Shown piece after piece: positions 12,491-26,082 of a DNA stretch of 64,000 nt. This stretch comes from Oxyruncus cristatus. Lineage: Eukaryota; Chordata; Aves; Passeriformes; Cotingidae. How positions within the stretch are numbered: the stretch's first letter is position 1; each line of letters starts with the position of its first letter. The stretch is from assembly GCA_013399855.1 (NCBI GenBank), contig VXAY01002852.1:310165-374164 (forward strand). Direction: 5' to 3'. The notes beneath the pieces are model-generated. The model worked only from the letters and a program-made list of their open reading frames with translations. It was not told the DNA's origin and searched no databases. The position numbers and the translations under genes were made by a program.

Positions 12491-15400
12491 AGTAAGATTA
12501 CTTTTCTCTAGCTTCAAATGGAAGCTTAGCAAATCCCACTGAGTCAATAGGTGCTCATCAAAGGCAGAATTTAAATCCTGGAAAGGAATGTTTTGTTGAA
12601 CACTCCAGTAACGGATTCAAATCACTAAAGAAGAGTCTTTTTCTTTCTCTCACTTTATTTCTCCCTCTACCACCTGCATGCAGCAAAGAAGAAAATCAGC
12701 AGCTCATGCAACCCGTGATTCATCTAGATTTCCAAGTGAAGGCACAAATTGCTGTGTGGTGAACAGAGGCTTCCTTGACAGTGAGCTGGATCTTCTTTGA
12801 TCTCAATGGCCAATCCTTAAAACACAGTTCATGGGCCTAAGCTGACAGAACACTACAGAACACAGCAGACATGCTTTGGCTACGTAACCTCACAGCAGCT
12901 GGCACACAGAAGCTCTAAGGCAGTTTTTCATTGGGCAGCAATGCAGCAGTTAAAGAAAGTCTATGGAAATCCAGAAGAATCATTTGGTAGTGAGGGAAAA
13001 TAATCAAGCTTCCCTTTCTCTGTTGTAATCTACTCCTTCCTCCTCTGCAACTCCAGTCGGTTCTGTGACAGTTCAGTTCTTGTGATCTTGTAATTGCTGT
13101 CAAGATGATGATCTGGGATGTCACAAGCATGGCTCAGTGTAATCACCACACAAATGCAGAAGGTAGAAAACCTGACTGACAAGAATCAAAAAGCTGCTGG
13201 TGAGACACTAATAATTCAGTGGCAAGATTTATGGAGTAGGGAATGTAGAAGAGAAAGTTGGCAGGTTTGGAAGAATTTGAAGAAAATATATAATAACATC
13301 AAGTTTGCCAGTACTTCTTTAGAATACGAAAGTAGAGGATCAGAGCCTTATACTCCCAAAGAAAAATCTCTTAGAAGTGCAGAGATGCTCCTCAGCTGGC
13401 TTGGTAGGGGGTATATTTGGAGATCAATTAGCAGAATGATGAGAAGCACTGTATGATTTAAATAGCATATTAACACTATTGTTCAGGATTAAAGCCACAT
13501 CTCCTTGCAATAAATGGTGCTGCACTGATGGGACCAGGCAGTTAAAGCTGTACGCTCTCCTAGTGCAGGCGCACCCATAGAACTGGAACAGTACTCTTAC
13601 AATTAAAGCTTATTCCCGTAAGAGAAATGGCTTCACACCTTTAATTGAAATAGTTGTACCACATGTGCAAGCACAGTAGTCTGCAGTCATATCAGCTAAA
13701 CTGACTGTGGTTTGTGAGGGTGATGGTGACAAGATCAGCACTAGAATAGCAATAGCTGTGCAACTGATGCTGTTGACTGAGCTTTTTGAAAATCCTGGAA
13801 CACGATCAAAGAGGACTGTTGCAGGTGAGCAACAAGGTACAGAGCTTTCAAGGCAATCTTTGCTAAGAGGAAGCATAGCAAATGGGGACAGAGCTCTTTC
13901 CAGATCAGTTCATGGAGCTCTGCAGAGAAGCTTTTATAACACTGCCACTCCTGTGCACTCAGTCTTGAAAAAAATAAGTGCCCACTAATGACCTGTCACT
14001 GTGGACAGCCTGAGCAGCTGTTTGAAGAGAGCAAAGCAGCGAGAGGATGAATTGCTCTGTATGGAGCATATCTGAACATGGGAACAGGAATAGATGGGAG
14101 ACTGGGAGAGACTAGACAGCTTCCATTCATAACATTCAGCTTTATGTGGATTTACAGTCCTGATGCTCCCAAATCCACAGATGCTGAGTTATTACTTACA
14201 ACAACTGAAATCTCCCTTGTTTCCACACTTTGACTTCTGTTTCTCTTGTTGGCATAACAGGTGGAGAAGCACAACCACATCTCTTAGTTTGCAGGATGCT
14301 TTTTAAAATGGTAATAAGTTTTATATCTCTCTCTTATGATTTATAACTTCCTGGACACAATTTATTGTTCTTCTTTATTTTCTCAGCTATTATTCAAGCT
14401 CCCTAGGGAAGTGGTCATAGCACCAAGCCTGTTGGAATTCATCTGTACGATGCTGTGTGAGCAGCAGGGAGTTGGACTCAATGATCCTTATGGGTCCCCT
14501 CCAATTTGAGATATTCTATGATTCTATAGTTTATTTCATCTTCCATAACAAATGGAGGGACATCTTGTAGTTCTCTCAATATTAGGTTATCAGTATTATC
14601 AATTTGCCTTTCTGGAGGCAAACTAATTAAGAACATGGGAAAGTAGTTTGCATTGAGGACTTACAAAAACTGGCCACTTAATTCTTCGTATATTATCAAC
14701 TCAGATAATTCGTAGTAGGCAAGATGTTTATCTGTTTTATTGAAAATAACCTTTTTTCCTTTTTCTTTCCTTTTATTTTCTTTTCCCTTTTGTTTTCTTT
14801 CTGCCTGCCCCCATGCTTCCCAGATAGAAACTAAAGTGAATGAAGTGTCTTGGAAAAAGATTTTTTCTGGAAAATTTCAGCCCAGCAAGAAATTACTACA
14901 AATTTTGAGGCAACGTATTCTTAGGCAGTTTTCAGGCATGTTTGCAGACACATCTATTTTGGGTCACTCACCTAAGTGCAAAAGCAGCTATTTCCCTTAC
15001 TTATGGCTGAAGTGTCTGGATGTTTCTTCACATTGTTCAGCATAGCTGTGGTGAATGTATTCTGCAAGGTGAAGAGGTTAATGTGTTACTGTAACTGTGA
15101 CAGAGGAGGAGTATATAGAAATGGAGAACAAACAAAAGGGAGTTTTTCCCTGTTCTATCCTATTTCCTATCCTTTCTCATTGTTGGGAGCTTGCCACTAT
15201 TGAGGGTTTTGTTTATAGTGTAGAGAGCCCCATCTTTTATGGCTTGACATTAAATAGATTTAATATTATAATGGAATAGTTCTGGATACATAACAGGAAT
15301 CCAGGCAGCGACATTGTTTTGTGACATTGTCAGGCAGCAAGCATGAGTGACAACTCACAGCCGCGCTCTTGCTGGGGGGCCCATTAGATCACATCATGGT

Positions 15401-18400
15401 AGAAACAGAGAAAATAGGTCGTTCCAATGTGTAACATAATGTAATCTGTCATGCTGTCCACAGACCACAAGAATGCACATAGCTTAAAACCAAGAAGACT
15501 GTGAGGATTGGTGTCCCACCTGCCTGTACAGAAATTTATATTCCCGATGTATTGATAGGCACATGTAAAACTTTTCACAACATGGCAAGAGCTAGCTGTC
15601 GTATTCTTCTCATGGCCCCCTGCTTTCTGCACCTGTATATTTTTTCAGCAAAATGTATTGGAGATTGTCCTCTTCAGAGGGAGTTCTCATTGTATCTACC
15701 CCTGACTGGTTTGAGTGCTTCATAATTTTCACACTCCCCCTGTTTTAACTTACAGATATTCCAGGGAGATAATTGTCTCCCCAAAGGGCAGCATGTGTGG
15801 GGACTACCACCTACCAGCCTGCTGCTGGACTGATTGTCTTGGACTAGCACATGGGGGTGTTTTTTGGTGAAGTACCACGGCTCATAAGAAAGGATGACTT
15901 GGGTCAAGTTACAGTTCCACACAGCCCAGGATGCTGTGCCCAGCAACAGCAGTCTGGGGAAGGAGGGTAAGAGCAGGACAAGTAAATGTCAAAGTTTCTT
16001 CCCCTATGACCTCCCAGATCCTAACACTCTTGGGAATGAATTCCTAGTGCTTATGTTATGAGAAATGATGGCTAAAAATTTCCTATTTACCTTTTCCATG
16101 ATTTTCTACATTGGTTTTGCATTTATCCCTCTGACAACCTTTTTTCTAGGGCAAAGGATCCTAGTCTGTTTAAGTTGCTCCTTCCTTGTTCAGAAGCTTT
16201 CCATTCTTTTGATCATCTTTAATTACTTTCTCTCTACTATTGCTAATGCTATTGTCTCTGGTTTTGAGATGGAGGGATGAGAACTAGCTTCTGTATTGCA
16301 GTTACAAATATTCAAGCAGGTGCCCCAGGTATTTGTACAGTGACATGATGTTGCCTTCTGGCTTGTTCTCTTTCACTTTCCAGACACTTCCTAACCTGCC
16401 TTTTTTACTTTCACTCAGCTGACACTTTGATAGAATTATCCAAAGCAACTCAAAGGTGTCTTTCGAGAGTGGTAATTTAATTTGTATTACCCTAGGTTTT
16501 TTTCTCCTCAGTAAGTTTTGTCATTTCATAACTTTCCTAACTTTTAATCAGTTGTTAATTCTCTATAGGACCTTCCCTCCTATTCTTTGAGAGCTTAGAA
16601 GGCTTTTTTAAGAGTCTTTGGTGAGAGGCTTCATCAAAAAGGATTTAGAAGCGCAAGTTTTGTATCAAGTGATCACCTATACCCACATGCTCAGCAGCTC
16701 CTTTGAAGAACTCAATCAGGTTTGTGCAATATGACTTCCTTCTACAAAAGCTATATGAGGGGGGATTGCTCTGTTATTTCTCTCACATGGCCAGTAATGC
16801 TTTTCTTCATTATTCTTTCTACCAATTTCAGGCATAAAGAAATCAGACCTCCTGCACCTTTTGCACCCCCTCAAAACATTTCCCAAACACTGGCATTGTG
16901 TTTGCTGCTTTTTCTCCTAATACCAAGGCTGAGTTAGGTCTTGCATTGCATGCCACAGTTCAGCCTTTACTATTTCATGTTCAGTCTAGATTTCAGTCAA
17001 GATTTCTAAAATATAGAATCCTTGCATTTACTCTTGTTCATTTACTGATTTTTTCCCTAAAACCTTTTCTTCCAATTCTTTAGCTTGAGATGGTTCCCCT
17101 GGCTCTTTTCTGCAAAGAAAACCCCAGTGTTGGAACCTCCTTACATCCCTATGGAACATGCATGGATGCAGAGAATGAATTTAGTTTTTGTGCTTTGTTC
17201 TTATCTTCTTTGAGCATTCTTTTTACATCTCAATCATCCGTCAGCCTTACAGACACACTCTGGCAGGCTTCCTGCTTCTGTTGTCTTTGAAAATAATTTT
17301 ATTACATGTTTTTATGTCTTCAGCTACTTGTTCCTCAAGATATGCTTTTCAACGAACTTATGGTTTCTCAGTTAACATAGGAGATCTGTGCTTATTTCTG
17401 TTTTCCTTATTTGTGTAGAACTTGCACTTTTTGAGGGATAGTACCCTCCTTTATTCATCTGTTAAACCACCCTGGGCTGAGGCAGCAGCAAAAGGCAGGT
17501 CCATTTGAACTGACACTACCAGTTTAAATATGCAGTGTACCAAGTATTTCCAACATTGGAGACTGATAGTTGTCCACACCTCACTGTGTCCTGTGACAGA
17601 CACTATTCTGTGCCACTGCTCCCCATGCCCACTCCTGACTGTCCTCGTCCACACATGTGGACCCGTTACTGATGTGGCACATTGTCACTGTAGGGAGGAG
17701 CCTGATACGGGCTGAGCTCTCCTTCTCTTCCGTCCTTTAGGTGGTAACACACCTCCTGCTTTCTAGCAGTGCCAGAGGAGAGGAGAGCTGCTACAAGGTA
17801 CGGGGTGAGCATGGTTCTGAGACTTGAATGGGGGGAGCTGCAAGGAATAAGGTACAAAGGAGGAAAGGGGGGGTTTGGAAGAGGAAGTAAAGTACTGCGC
17901 AGTAGGGGAAGACCATGGGATCCCAGGGCCATGTTGTTTATCAGCTTTCACAACAGGGCAGTGCTTTTGCAGGACAAATCCCTGTGTCTCAGCCAAATCT
18001 GACCAGCTGGAAACTGAGGGAGGAGGTGGACAAACACAAGGAGGTGCTTCTCCACCACCCTAGTCCTCCACACCAACTCTTTCAGCACAGCAAAGATTTG
18101 TGATTTTATACTCTTAAAATATCATGTGGTACTGTGCTACCCTCTTTAAGGTCTCTGTTGTATCAGCTTCCCATGTTGCTGCTCAACTCGGTCGTGACTG
18201 GAGTTAGCACAGAAGATCCAGGTTCCACAGGGAGATTAAGCACCATCCTAGTCTGGGGCTTTTCTTACCGACTGCTGTTGGTTATAGAGCCCTGAAAGCC
18301 TGTTTGTTTTGTGAATCCAGTTCCTAGGAGGCTTATTTTGTTTGCACACAGGCTTGGCCCAAATGCTGTGCATTGCTCTGGATGGCAGGATAGCCAGGAC

Positions 18401-21400
18401 TTAAATGCAGCAGTTCTGAGTGTCTTAGTGACTTGTTCTCCCTTATAAATTAAACCTTCTTATCACTGACAGTCAGTGGAGCTGCACCGTTAACTCCATG
18501 GCAAGAGGTTTGTGTTTTTGGAACGAAATATTCCCATGCCACTTGTATGTGGCTTAGCTGGTAAAAACAAAGGTGTTACCTATCACAGCTCTTCTAGATA
18601 ACAGGTCCTTTCTCCATTGTTTCTGCTGAAATGTCATCTGGAGTTTCTGTACAGATGTTCAGGGTTGAATCCTGTCCCCAGTTGCTCATTAGTCCAATAG
18701 GTTGTTCTCGCAGAGCCGAACAAAGACACAGTAGCTCGCACTGTATATCTTGGTGCAAAACCTCACTGGATGAAGCTTCAGACTGGAGATGTGTGGTATT
18801 TTTTATGCTACAGGCATAGAAATAAAAGCTTCTGTTCATGTGGCTCCTTTAAGCAAGCACATTGTTGTAACTATGCTCTCCTTCTGATGTTAATATGTGA
18901 GATTGAGCAAGGCTGAGCCTGGGCGGTTCCTGAGTGATAAAACTCTTTGTAGGTGGTGATCTTCCCTGGCATTGTTACTGCTGAATTTTGACCCATGGTG
19001 AAGGGTAACGGTATTAAACTCTTTGGGACGCTGCTTTCAGACTGTGTTGCTTGCTGACATGATTTAGGCCTTGGCACTTTCCATCAACAGAGACGCTGAT
19101 GTTTTTGCTCAGGGAATGGCATTCTGCCAAAATAAAATGACTCCCTTGTGTTCTGAAAGCCGTGCTGCTTTTCACTCCTCCTTTTGTGAACCTTCTGTTG
19201 CACCAGTCCCACAGAATTGCAGTAGCCTTATGCCCCTTGGATCTGCCCTGTTACGATCGGGAACCACAGAGAAAATTCACCTCCATGCAGAAGGCCAGGA
19301 CAAAATGGAGGGTACTGGTCAACTCACACTCAGAACTGAAAAATCCTGCTTTGAACACTGTGTAGGCTTCAAGCTAAACTCTGTACAAAGGGGATTTTCA
19401 CAGAAAGTATTATGCAGTCTAAAATTGTCCTTGGTTATTCAAAAGCTTAAAGAAGTTGCACTAGGCAGTTAAAAGCAGAATTTGGTGCTCTGTCTGCAAA
19501 CTGCAGTACTGTCCTTTGGGATAAAAGGTGCTTAAGAAATGTAAGTTATGATAATAGTGAAAAAATTCTGTCCATGTTCTGGGGTGGTGTTCGGAGTCAC
19601 GCACACGCAGAGAGGGAAAGAATGGGCTCCTGGCAGGGGAGTTTTCATGAGGGCCCAGCACTGACCCATGTGAAGTGGGGATTCTCAAATTACAGATGGA
19701 GGGAGGAATAGGATCAGAAAAACAGAACTGTTTTGAAGTTCAGGTGATGAAAAGTGGTAGGCTGAAGTTCAAAGACAGGATTATTGGCTAGTGTTGCTTT
19801 AGTAGTTGGTGGGAGAAGAGCTTAAGGCCAGAGCATTACTGCATTGCTGATTTATCAACACAGCCAACACTGTGTATGGTATTTGAAACACTTCTAAATC
19901 CAGCCGCTAGCAACGAAAAGCACATTTAATCCATGTGTTAGATTGTTTGAAGAGGTATCTGTCTCCTGGTCTCTCTCCCAAGGTTGGGATTGCTGAAATT
20001 GAAAAGGAGGTGAGAGGGAAGATTTTAACTGTTTCACAAACCTTTAGAGGGGGGGTCACATTTCCAACAGACCCTTTAACATTTAGGATATAGAAAAATG
20101 AAAGGTTCTCTACTCTCTTATCCTCTCCAGAGAGAACACCCACTGTCTCTTCTCTGTCTAAGGCACAGAAATCAAAGAGAGGATTTGTATGAAAATAGTT
20201 TATTGTTTTTAAGTGTGTTCTTTTCCTCAAGCTGGGATTAATGGTCTGCACTTAGGAGTTCCAGGATTCATCTGCATTGTTGGCTCTGATCTCTCTGCAG
20301 CAGGCCACCACTGCAAGATAAAACACTGAAAAACAGCCTTTAGTAAAGTAATTCTCCTTTAGTCTTCTTCTTCAGTTATCTTACATGAAAGAGTATCATT
20401 GTTTAACTACTTCCCTCAAGGGTTAATTCCTCTTCAATTTAATATCCCTGTGCTTTGTTAGTGTGCAAGGGGCTGACACTGGCTATGGAGGCTTATAGAC
20501 TGAAGCTCCAAAAATGTCTATGAAAGAATAGAGGACAGTTCTCAAATCAGGCCTGAGCTGCACCTGCAGAGTTACACCAATGCCTTGGAATAAGAGCAGG
20601 GCAATCAGAGGGCAGACCTAATTAGCAAAGGTTATCCAAAGTAAGAACTAAAGAGCATCAGTAAGTCGTAAATCAACAGAGGGAACAGGGAGTGAAAGTG
20701 TTTGGAATAGATGGAAAGCTGAAGATTGAAAATAAAGCACCAATGTGCTTTAGGGTGTTATGGTTCAGACCTGTGTATATTGGAAGCCCAAGGCAGCAGG
20801 CTGGAACAGCAGGCATATAGCAGACCTCAGCTGAGCTATTTACTCAAACCTACATGGGAGGCCCCGACACTGCAGCAACCCCAGTATCATGCTGAACGAG
20901 CAGAGCTCTCTGTGGACTACTAAAAACTTCGCCTTGGTTCTGCATAGCTCTTATCAGTCACATGAATACAAATTCACCTATAAGCAGCAAAAAAGAGGGT
21001 GTTAACAGAATCCAATAGGAAGCATGTAAAGATTTTTTTTGTAGTTAGAAATGAGGTGTAACAAATCTCAGAACTAATATGCAGTGATGTTACACCCCTC
21101 CTCTGGATCACTTTATCCAGGCATCTTTAGTTAAGTGCAAAGGAACTCTGCAAGCAGGAAATAGACAACTTAGTCAATAAATAACTGCTTTCTACAGTTA
21201 GCACACACAGAACTTAGTTAGGATTTAATGAAATATTACCCAGCTGGGTCAGCTCTGATGGCGATGACAACTCAATAACCCTAATGATTCATGATGGGTA
21301 ATCAGCTAGACTGACTATCCCAATGAAACCTCATGTGGTTTTGTTTTTTCCCCAGAGATTTTATACGTTGGTGGTTTTCCTTTTGAATCCCTGGGCTACT

Positions 21401-22767
21401 GCTGGTGCAGTCCCAACAGCCCTACCTCTGTCTATAATTTTTGCCCTGCAGATTTGCTCCAAGCTCACTCTCAGCAGTTTAAGTTGCACTATATCAGAGC
21501 TGGGCCCTGGATCCTTGTTACACAGGTAGTTAAATCCCTGGGTTGTGTGTCAAAAGATTACAGGAGGTATTGTAGAGAATTGTATTGAGAAGAAGTAGCC
21601 TTTTGATTTTAAAGTGGCATAATTTTGGAGCTTGCTCAGTATCAGCACTTTTTGGGGATCTTGTATCAGTTCTAATAGGAGATAAGAAATATCTAACCCT
21701 ACCTAGGGTTGTTCATACAGTTTCTTCCTAGGGCTTTCTGGTTAAGAATGTTTTGGTTCAGGCAAGTTGGCACTTCTTCTCAAGCCATAAATTCTGGTTG
21801 TTTTGGTGAGAAGTGAGGTTAGGTAACGGAACCTGTGGCTTCAGGATCATTGTTCCCAGATAATCCTAGCTTGGTAATCATAAAAATTACTTCTATATTA
21901 GCACTATCTGATCATCTTCAAAAGCAAGGCTCCAAGAGCATCTACCAGCAGTGCACTTGCTTAACGTGGCACTGCCTACCTATTTCTCATCTTGTCGCTG
22001 GCAGCCTCACCACTGGCAATGGGGTCCAAGAGTAGCCATGGGAAATCAGTAACTCTTGATTGTAGAAGTGGTCCTGCTGGAGTACATCCAAGTTACATGA
22101 GCAGGAAGTGGTGAAGAAGCAAAGCTCATCTTGCCACTTCCCCTGACACATTGCTCTGGTGAAGAAAAGCAGGCTTTGGTTTGCAGGCTGTCTAATACAT
22201 TTCAGGCTCCTGGGTTACCAACACTGAGGTAAGCTAACTCTCTGCCTGCTTCATCATAGGGAATACAGCCTATCTGCAAACAGTTTTTCCTAGCTGAAAG
22301 TTGTGGTCACCCATGCTAAGCCATCACAAAGAAAAGACTCTTTCAACCTTCAGTAATGTGGCCCTTGTCCAAGAAAAAAAATGCATTTATTGCAGACTAT
22401 TTTGACCACAGTTTGTCTCACTCTTGAGAGTCTTGCATGACAGTCACTTGCTTTAGGGGGAACTCTGGCAGAGTAATGGTTGGTCTATACAGGTTTTTCC
22501 CATGAGATTGCTGCAGAGAAAGAGGTCACTTGGAATAAGCATGCACAATATGTTGTTTGAACTTCTGACTTGAGCTGATTACAGCCTCATTCATGCCATC
22601 TCTTCTACCTGCTGATGTCTTTCCATGTCTAGTAACTAATGTCTACCAGTGGTTGGTGCATGCTCATCCATACACAAATCACAGCACTGCCTATAAGCTT
22701 TCCTGCAGAGGCTAGACTCTGCAGTCCACGCAGCTCATAAGTGTTGACAAGTATATGCTTCTTCCAG
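12491..22767. other. Non-coding DNA before the GRAP2 coding exons
   Basis: It contains one CR1 fragment (14401-14528) and otherwise nothing recognised. Open frames up to 133 codons (for example 19071-19472) show no domain, no codon-use signal and no splice context I can support. The missing 5' exon of GRAP2 probably lies here or further left. Confidence 0.6.
14401..14528 (+). mobile_element. CR1 LINE 3' end fragment
   Basis: It contains gggaagtggtcatagcacca (CR1 'GGGAAGTGGTCACAGCACC'), gttggactcaatgatcctta, gggtcccctccaa and the terminal attctatgattctat. This is the plus-strand 3' end of a CR1 with an internal deletion of part of its 3' region. Confidence 0.9.
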
Positions 22768-22792
22768 CTTTGCTCTGCCACCAAGACACAGT

Positions 22793-22870
22793 ATGGAAGC
22801 CATTGCCAAGTTTGATTTCACTGCTTCTGGAGAAGATGAGTTGAGCTTCCAAGCTGGGGATATGCTGAAG
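22793..22870 (+). CDS. GRAP2: GRAP2 coding exon 1: start and first half of N-SH3
   Basis: Encodes residues 1-26, beginning MEAIAKFDFTASGEDELSF, the ALYDF-like start of a GRB2-family N-terminal SH3. The start is set by family homology (the same MEA[IV]AK[FY]DF start) and by a good context with A at -3 and G at +4. A cttccag acceptor at 22761-22767 begins the exon, so 22768-22792 is 5'UTR and at least one non-coding exon lies upstream. The donor is gtaagt at 22871, phase 0. The acidic EDEL stretch is the RT-loop surface that SH3 domains use to contact basic residues of proline-rich ligands. The close relatives GRB2 and GRAP differ from it in this exon (GRB2 has KATADDELSF), and FTASGEDELSF favours GADS. 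Confidence 0.96.
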
Positions 22871-25800
22871 GTAAGTGCAGCCTTAGGCTTCACTAAACAG
22901 CATTTCTAAGACTGCTGCCAGATCTTTCTAGGCTCCCATTTGCCTTGACAAAACAGATGAAGATAGACATCTATAAACTAGAATACAAATGCAGAATACT
23001 CATCTCCCATAGGGTTTGCAGTAGGTCAAGCAACAGTTCCCAGGTTACTTGAGTCTGTGTCCACTTTTCTGATTTTATGTCCATAAACTATGGATTTAGT
23101 TGCCCTGCAGTTCTCCGGTAGTCAGCAAGGAAGGGTAAATACCTTTGCTGAGGCAGAGATCAAGTTTTTTGGTAGACAGATTTTGAGGGTCCTGTCTGTT
23201 TTCACTGACCGTATAAGTAGTCCACAGTGACTCCATTTAGATGACTGTGCCTAAAGGCAGGCAGGATGAGTGTGATCCATAGAGATTGCCATCTTCCTTA
23301 TTTCCAGCTCTTAAACTGTTTAAAAGATAATTATCATCCATTATAGAACTTATATCTAACTTTTCACTGTTAGTAATTATTGTTAGTTGCTGCAGGGTCT
23401 TCAGGCAATTGCAAATAGAAAAGTCTGTGAGACAATCTGTTACACACATAATGGAAGAGTTTAAGAGGTCCCGGGCTCTATAACACAAGGGCTTTTCAAC
23501 ACAAGAGTATTATATATGCTCTTGTGGGAATTTGGCAATGGGGGCAATGGCAAAAGTAGAACACGTGAAAGTCTCTTTGAAGTTGATGTGTTATGGTAGA
23601 ATAGTTCTTGTTAACACTACTGAAGTTGCATGGATTAAGTCACTCAGTGCTTCACCCTATTTATCTAATTCTCAGCCCCCAATTGTTCTGTTTCAGTTGA
23701 AAATGCCTCAGTATTACTCCTCTCTAAGGCCTTAATTCCTCCGCTGCCCAAAGGGCAATAGTATATAAAGCCTTGTTAGGCCAGGAAGCCTTTGCTACCT
23801 CCCTGTGCAGTCCCAGATATTCCAGATAATCAGATACTGGGTCTCAGCCTCGTCTTTTCCATCACCACCATTTTTTATCTTATTGGCCTTTTAATTCTTG
23901 ACACTTAGACAAAGTGGCATCCAGACTCACTAATACCAGATTTTTCCAAAGAGCTGCGAGAAAGTTCTGGAGAAATCACTGCCTCTCTTCAGCACAGACA
24001 AACACTCTTATTCCTAATTCTTCCACAGTACATCCCTACTATCCCATGACCTTAAACTGATACCTTCTTTCTCAGGAAACCATTCTCAGGAGGCCTCAAT
24101 CAAGTCCCTGGCTGGGGTGATGGTGTTTGCCAGACCACTCTTCATTCTGTTCCACAGTTTCCCTTCCTGTAAAATCATTATAAATTAGAGCTTCTTTTCA
24201 AAGTGCACTGGAAGCTACTGATGAAAAGTGTGAAATAACACTACACACCATTATTATTATTATTATTAATAATAATATTATTATTATCGTTATTAGTTAG
24301 CACAGAGAACTTACTACCAGAAAAATCAAAATCAAAGTGCCTCTTGCTTTAATGTCCTCGAGGCAAACAAAATAACACCTTAGCCACCCCAGCCATAGCA
24401 GCAGTAAATTAGCCTGAGTACTCTGTTCTGGCGTATGCACACATGCATTCATGCCCCATCATGAGCCCCCTCCTTCTGCCTGCAACAACCTGCTGATTTA
24501 TACAGGAGATAAGATGAAGTACTGATGTAGAGATTAGAAAACAGGAAACATGAGGCCCTCAACCAACAGTGACAGGAGGAAATCCACCCTCTCACCCCCC
24601 CCACATCCTTCTCTGGGAGGATGACACACTGAGAGAAACCTGCCAACCCTGCAGTGACAAACAGCAGGTGGGCCTTTCTGGAAACCTTGCTTCCAAGAGA
24701 GCAGGGCCTGAGCATGAGCAGGAAGTAGCTATCATCCCCTTTGGTTGACCATAGCAGTAAAAAAGAGCCTTTAATCCAATACACAGGCATGAGAAAAGCA
24801 GTGACTATACAAGTAGGGAACTCCACAGCTTTCTATTCCCTAACTTTCCTGAATCCAAATGCTTAAAAAAGGCCTACGTGGCAGGGAAGGCAATGGAGAA
24901 TTGGCCTCAGAGACAGTAACATCCTGTTGCCAACACCAAGCCGTTAGAATGTGCCTTAGGCTCCCAAAACCATGAGATTGGCTCACAAAATAAGTATTAT
25001 TACTGTTAACAATAGATTTTAAATTAAGTCTGTTCCACTTGCTTTCTCCTTTTAAAACTGTCATGGCTTATGCTTTTAGGCTCCTCTCCAAAACCAGAAA
25101 GAACAGAAACATGTTCTATTTCATAAAGCCGAATTCTGTTCCAGGAGTTGGAATGTCAAACAAAACACCAAAGACCACAACATTTGCAGTAAAATCACAG
25201 CATGGTTGTATTCCTGTCCTCTCTCCTCTAGCTCAGGGCTGTATCAGGGGCCATCAGCCAGGGAGCAGTGAATTTGGGCAGTCCTTGGTCAGCAGGGAAG
25301 TTCCTAAGGACCATTATAGTTAACGCTAATGTGAGCACACTTGAAGCTGCGCCAGTGTGTGCTGTGGACCGACTTCCTGCTATCCTACAATCTCCCTAGT
25401 GTAACAGTGTCTTTAAAATACTTTTTGCCTCCTTCTTTCATCTACCTTGGCAAAGCTCAGGGCAGCCTGAAGACTTAACCCACTAAACAATCTCTTGTGA
25501 AATGACATGTGAGAGCATGTGGTAACATCAGCACAGTTGTAACGCGCGCACACACGCACGTCTATAGCTGCGTATCCCTCCATATCCATCACAGATATTT
25601 GTTCCTCCCTTGTGAATCGGAGATGCTCCAGTATCAACTATTAAAAGCAGCACAGAGAATAACTTAAACGCCTGTTAAGTCTTTCAGAGCTGAATTTTTC
25701 CATTTCACAGGCATCAGAGACACACAGATAGTATCCCCAGCCACCTGGCCAGGCAGTCAGACAAAGGGTTAAGGTTAACAAGCAATCTGTCTAATTCTGC

Positions 25801-25990
25801 TTGGGCTTTTCATTGCTTGTTTGCTCTGAAGTGGTCATCAGCCACTAACCTTGTTGCACAGTGCCCGGGAAGTACAGCATGTGTAGTGTTTTCTTCTATT
25901 CTTACAAGAAATTCTAGGTTTCTGCCAGAATCATGCTTACTTTTGCCTTTCTCAGGAGACACGTTTATTCCATCCATCTCTCCATCGCAG
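22871..25990 (+). other. GRAP2: GRAP2 intron between coding exons 1 and 2
   Basis: 3.1 kb with a gtaagt donor and a tccatcgcag acceptor. It holds the ATT microsatellite at 24250 and a CpG-bearing alternating stretch (gcgcgcacacacgcacg, about 25544). Nothing else is recognised. Confidence 0.85.
24250..24287. repeat. ATT/AAT microsatellite, partly palindromic
   Basis: About six ATT units followed by three AAT units and then ATT units again, in intron 1 of the GRAP2 coding part. The switch of strand sense makes it self-complementary. Confidence 0.9.
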
Positions 25991-26082
25991 GTGTTGAGCT
26001 CCCAGGAAGAGTGGTACAAGGCTGAGCTCAGAAGTCAAGAAGGCTACGTTCCTAAGAACTTCATTGACTTTCATGTTCCCCC
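25991..26082 (+). CDS. GRAP2: GRAP2 coding exon 2: second half of N-SH3
   Basis: Encodes residues 27-57, beginning VLSSQEEWYKAEL. It supplies the SH3 core: W34 of the ligand-binding groove, and the GYVPKNFI block (44-51) with P47 and F50, the standard 3' end of GRB2-type SH3 domains. The acceptor is preceded by ccatctctccatcgcag. The donor is gtaagt at 26083, leaving two bases of codon 57 to be completed by the next exon (Pro57). The intron before it is 3.1 kb. A single W at 34, rather than WW, matches the N-SH3 of GADS. Confidence 0.96.

Noticed and set aside
19071..19472. 133-codon plus-strand frame upstream of GRAP2
   Set aside because: No domain or codon signal. An internal frame overlaps it, and the composition looks like ordinary non-coding DNA.
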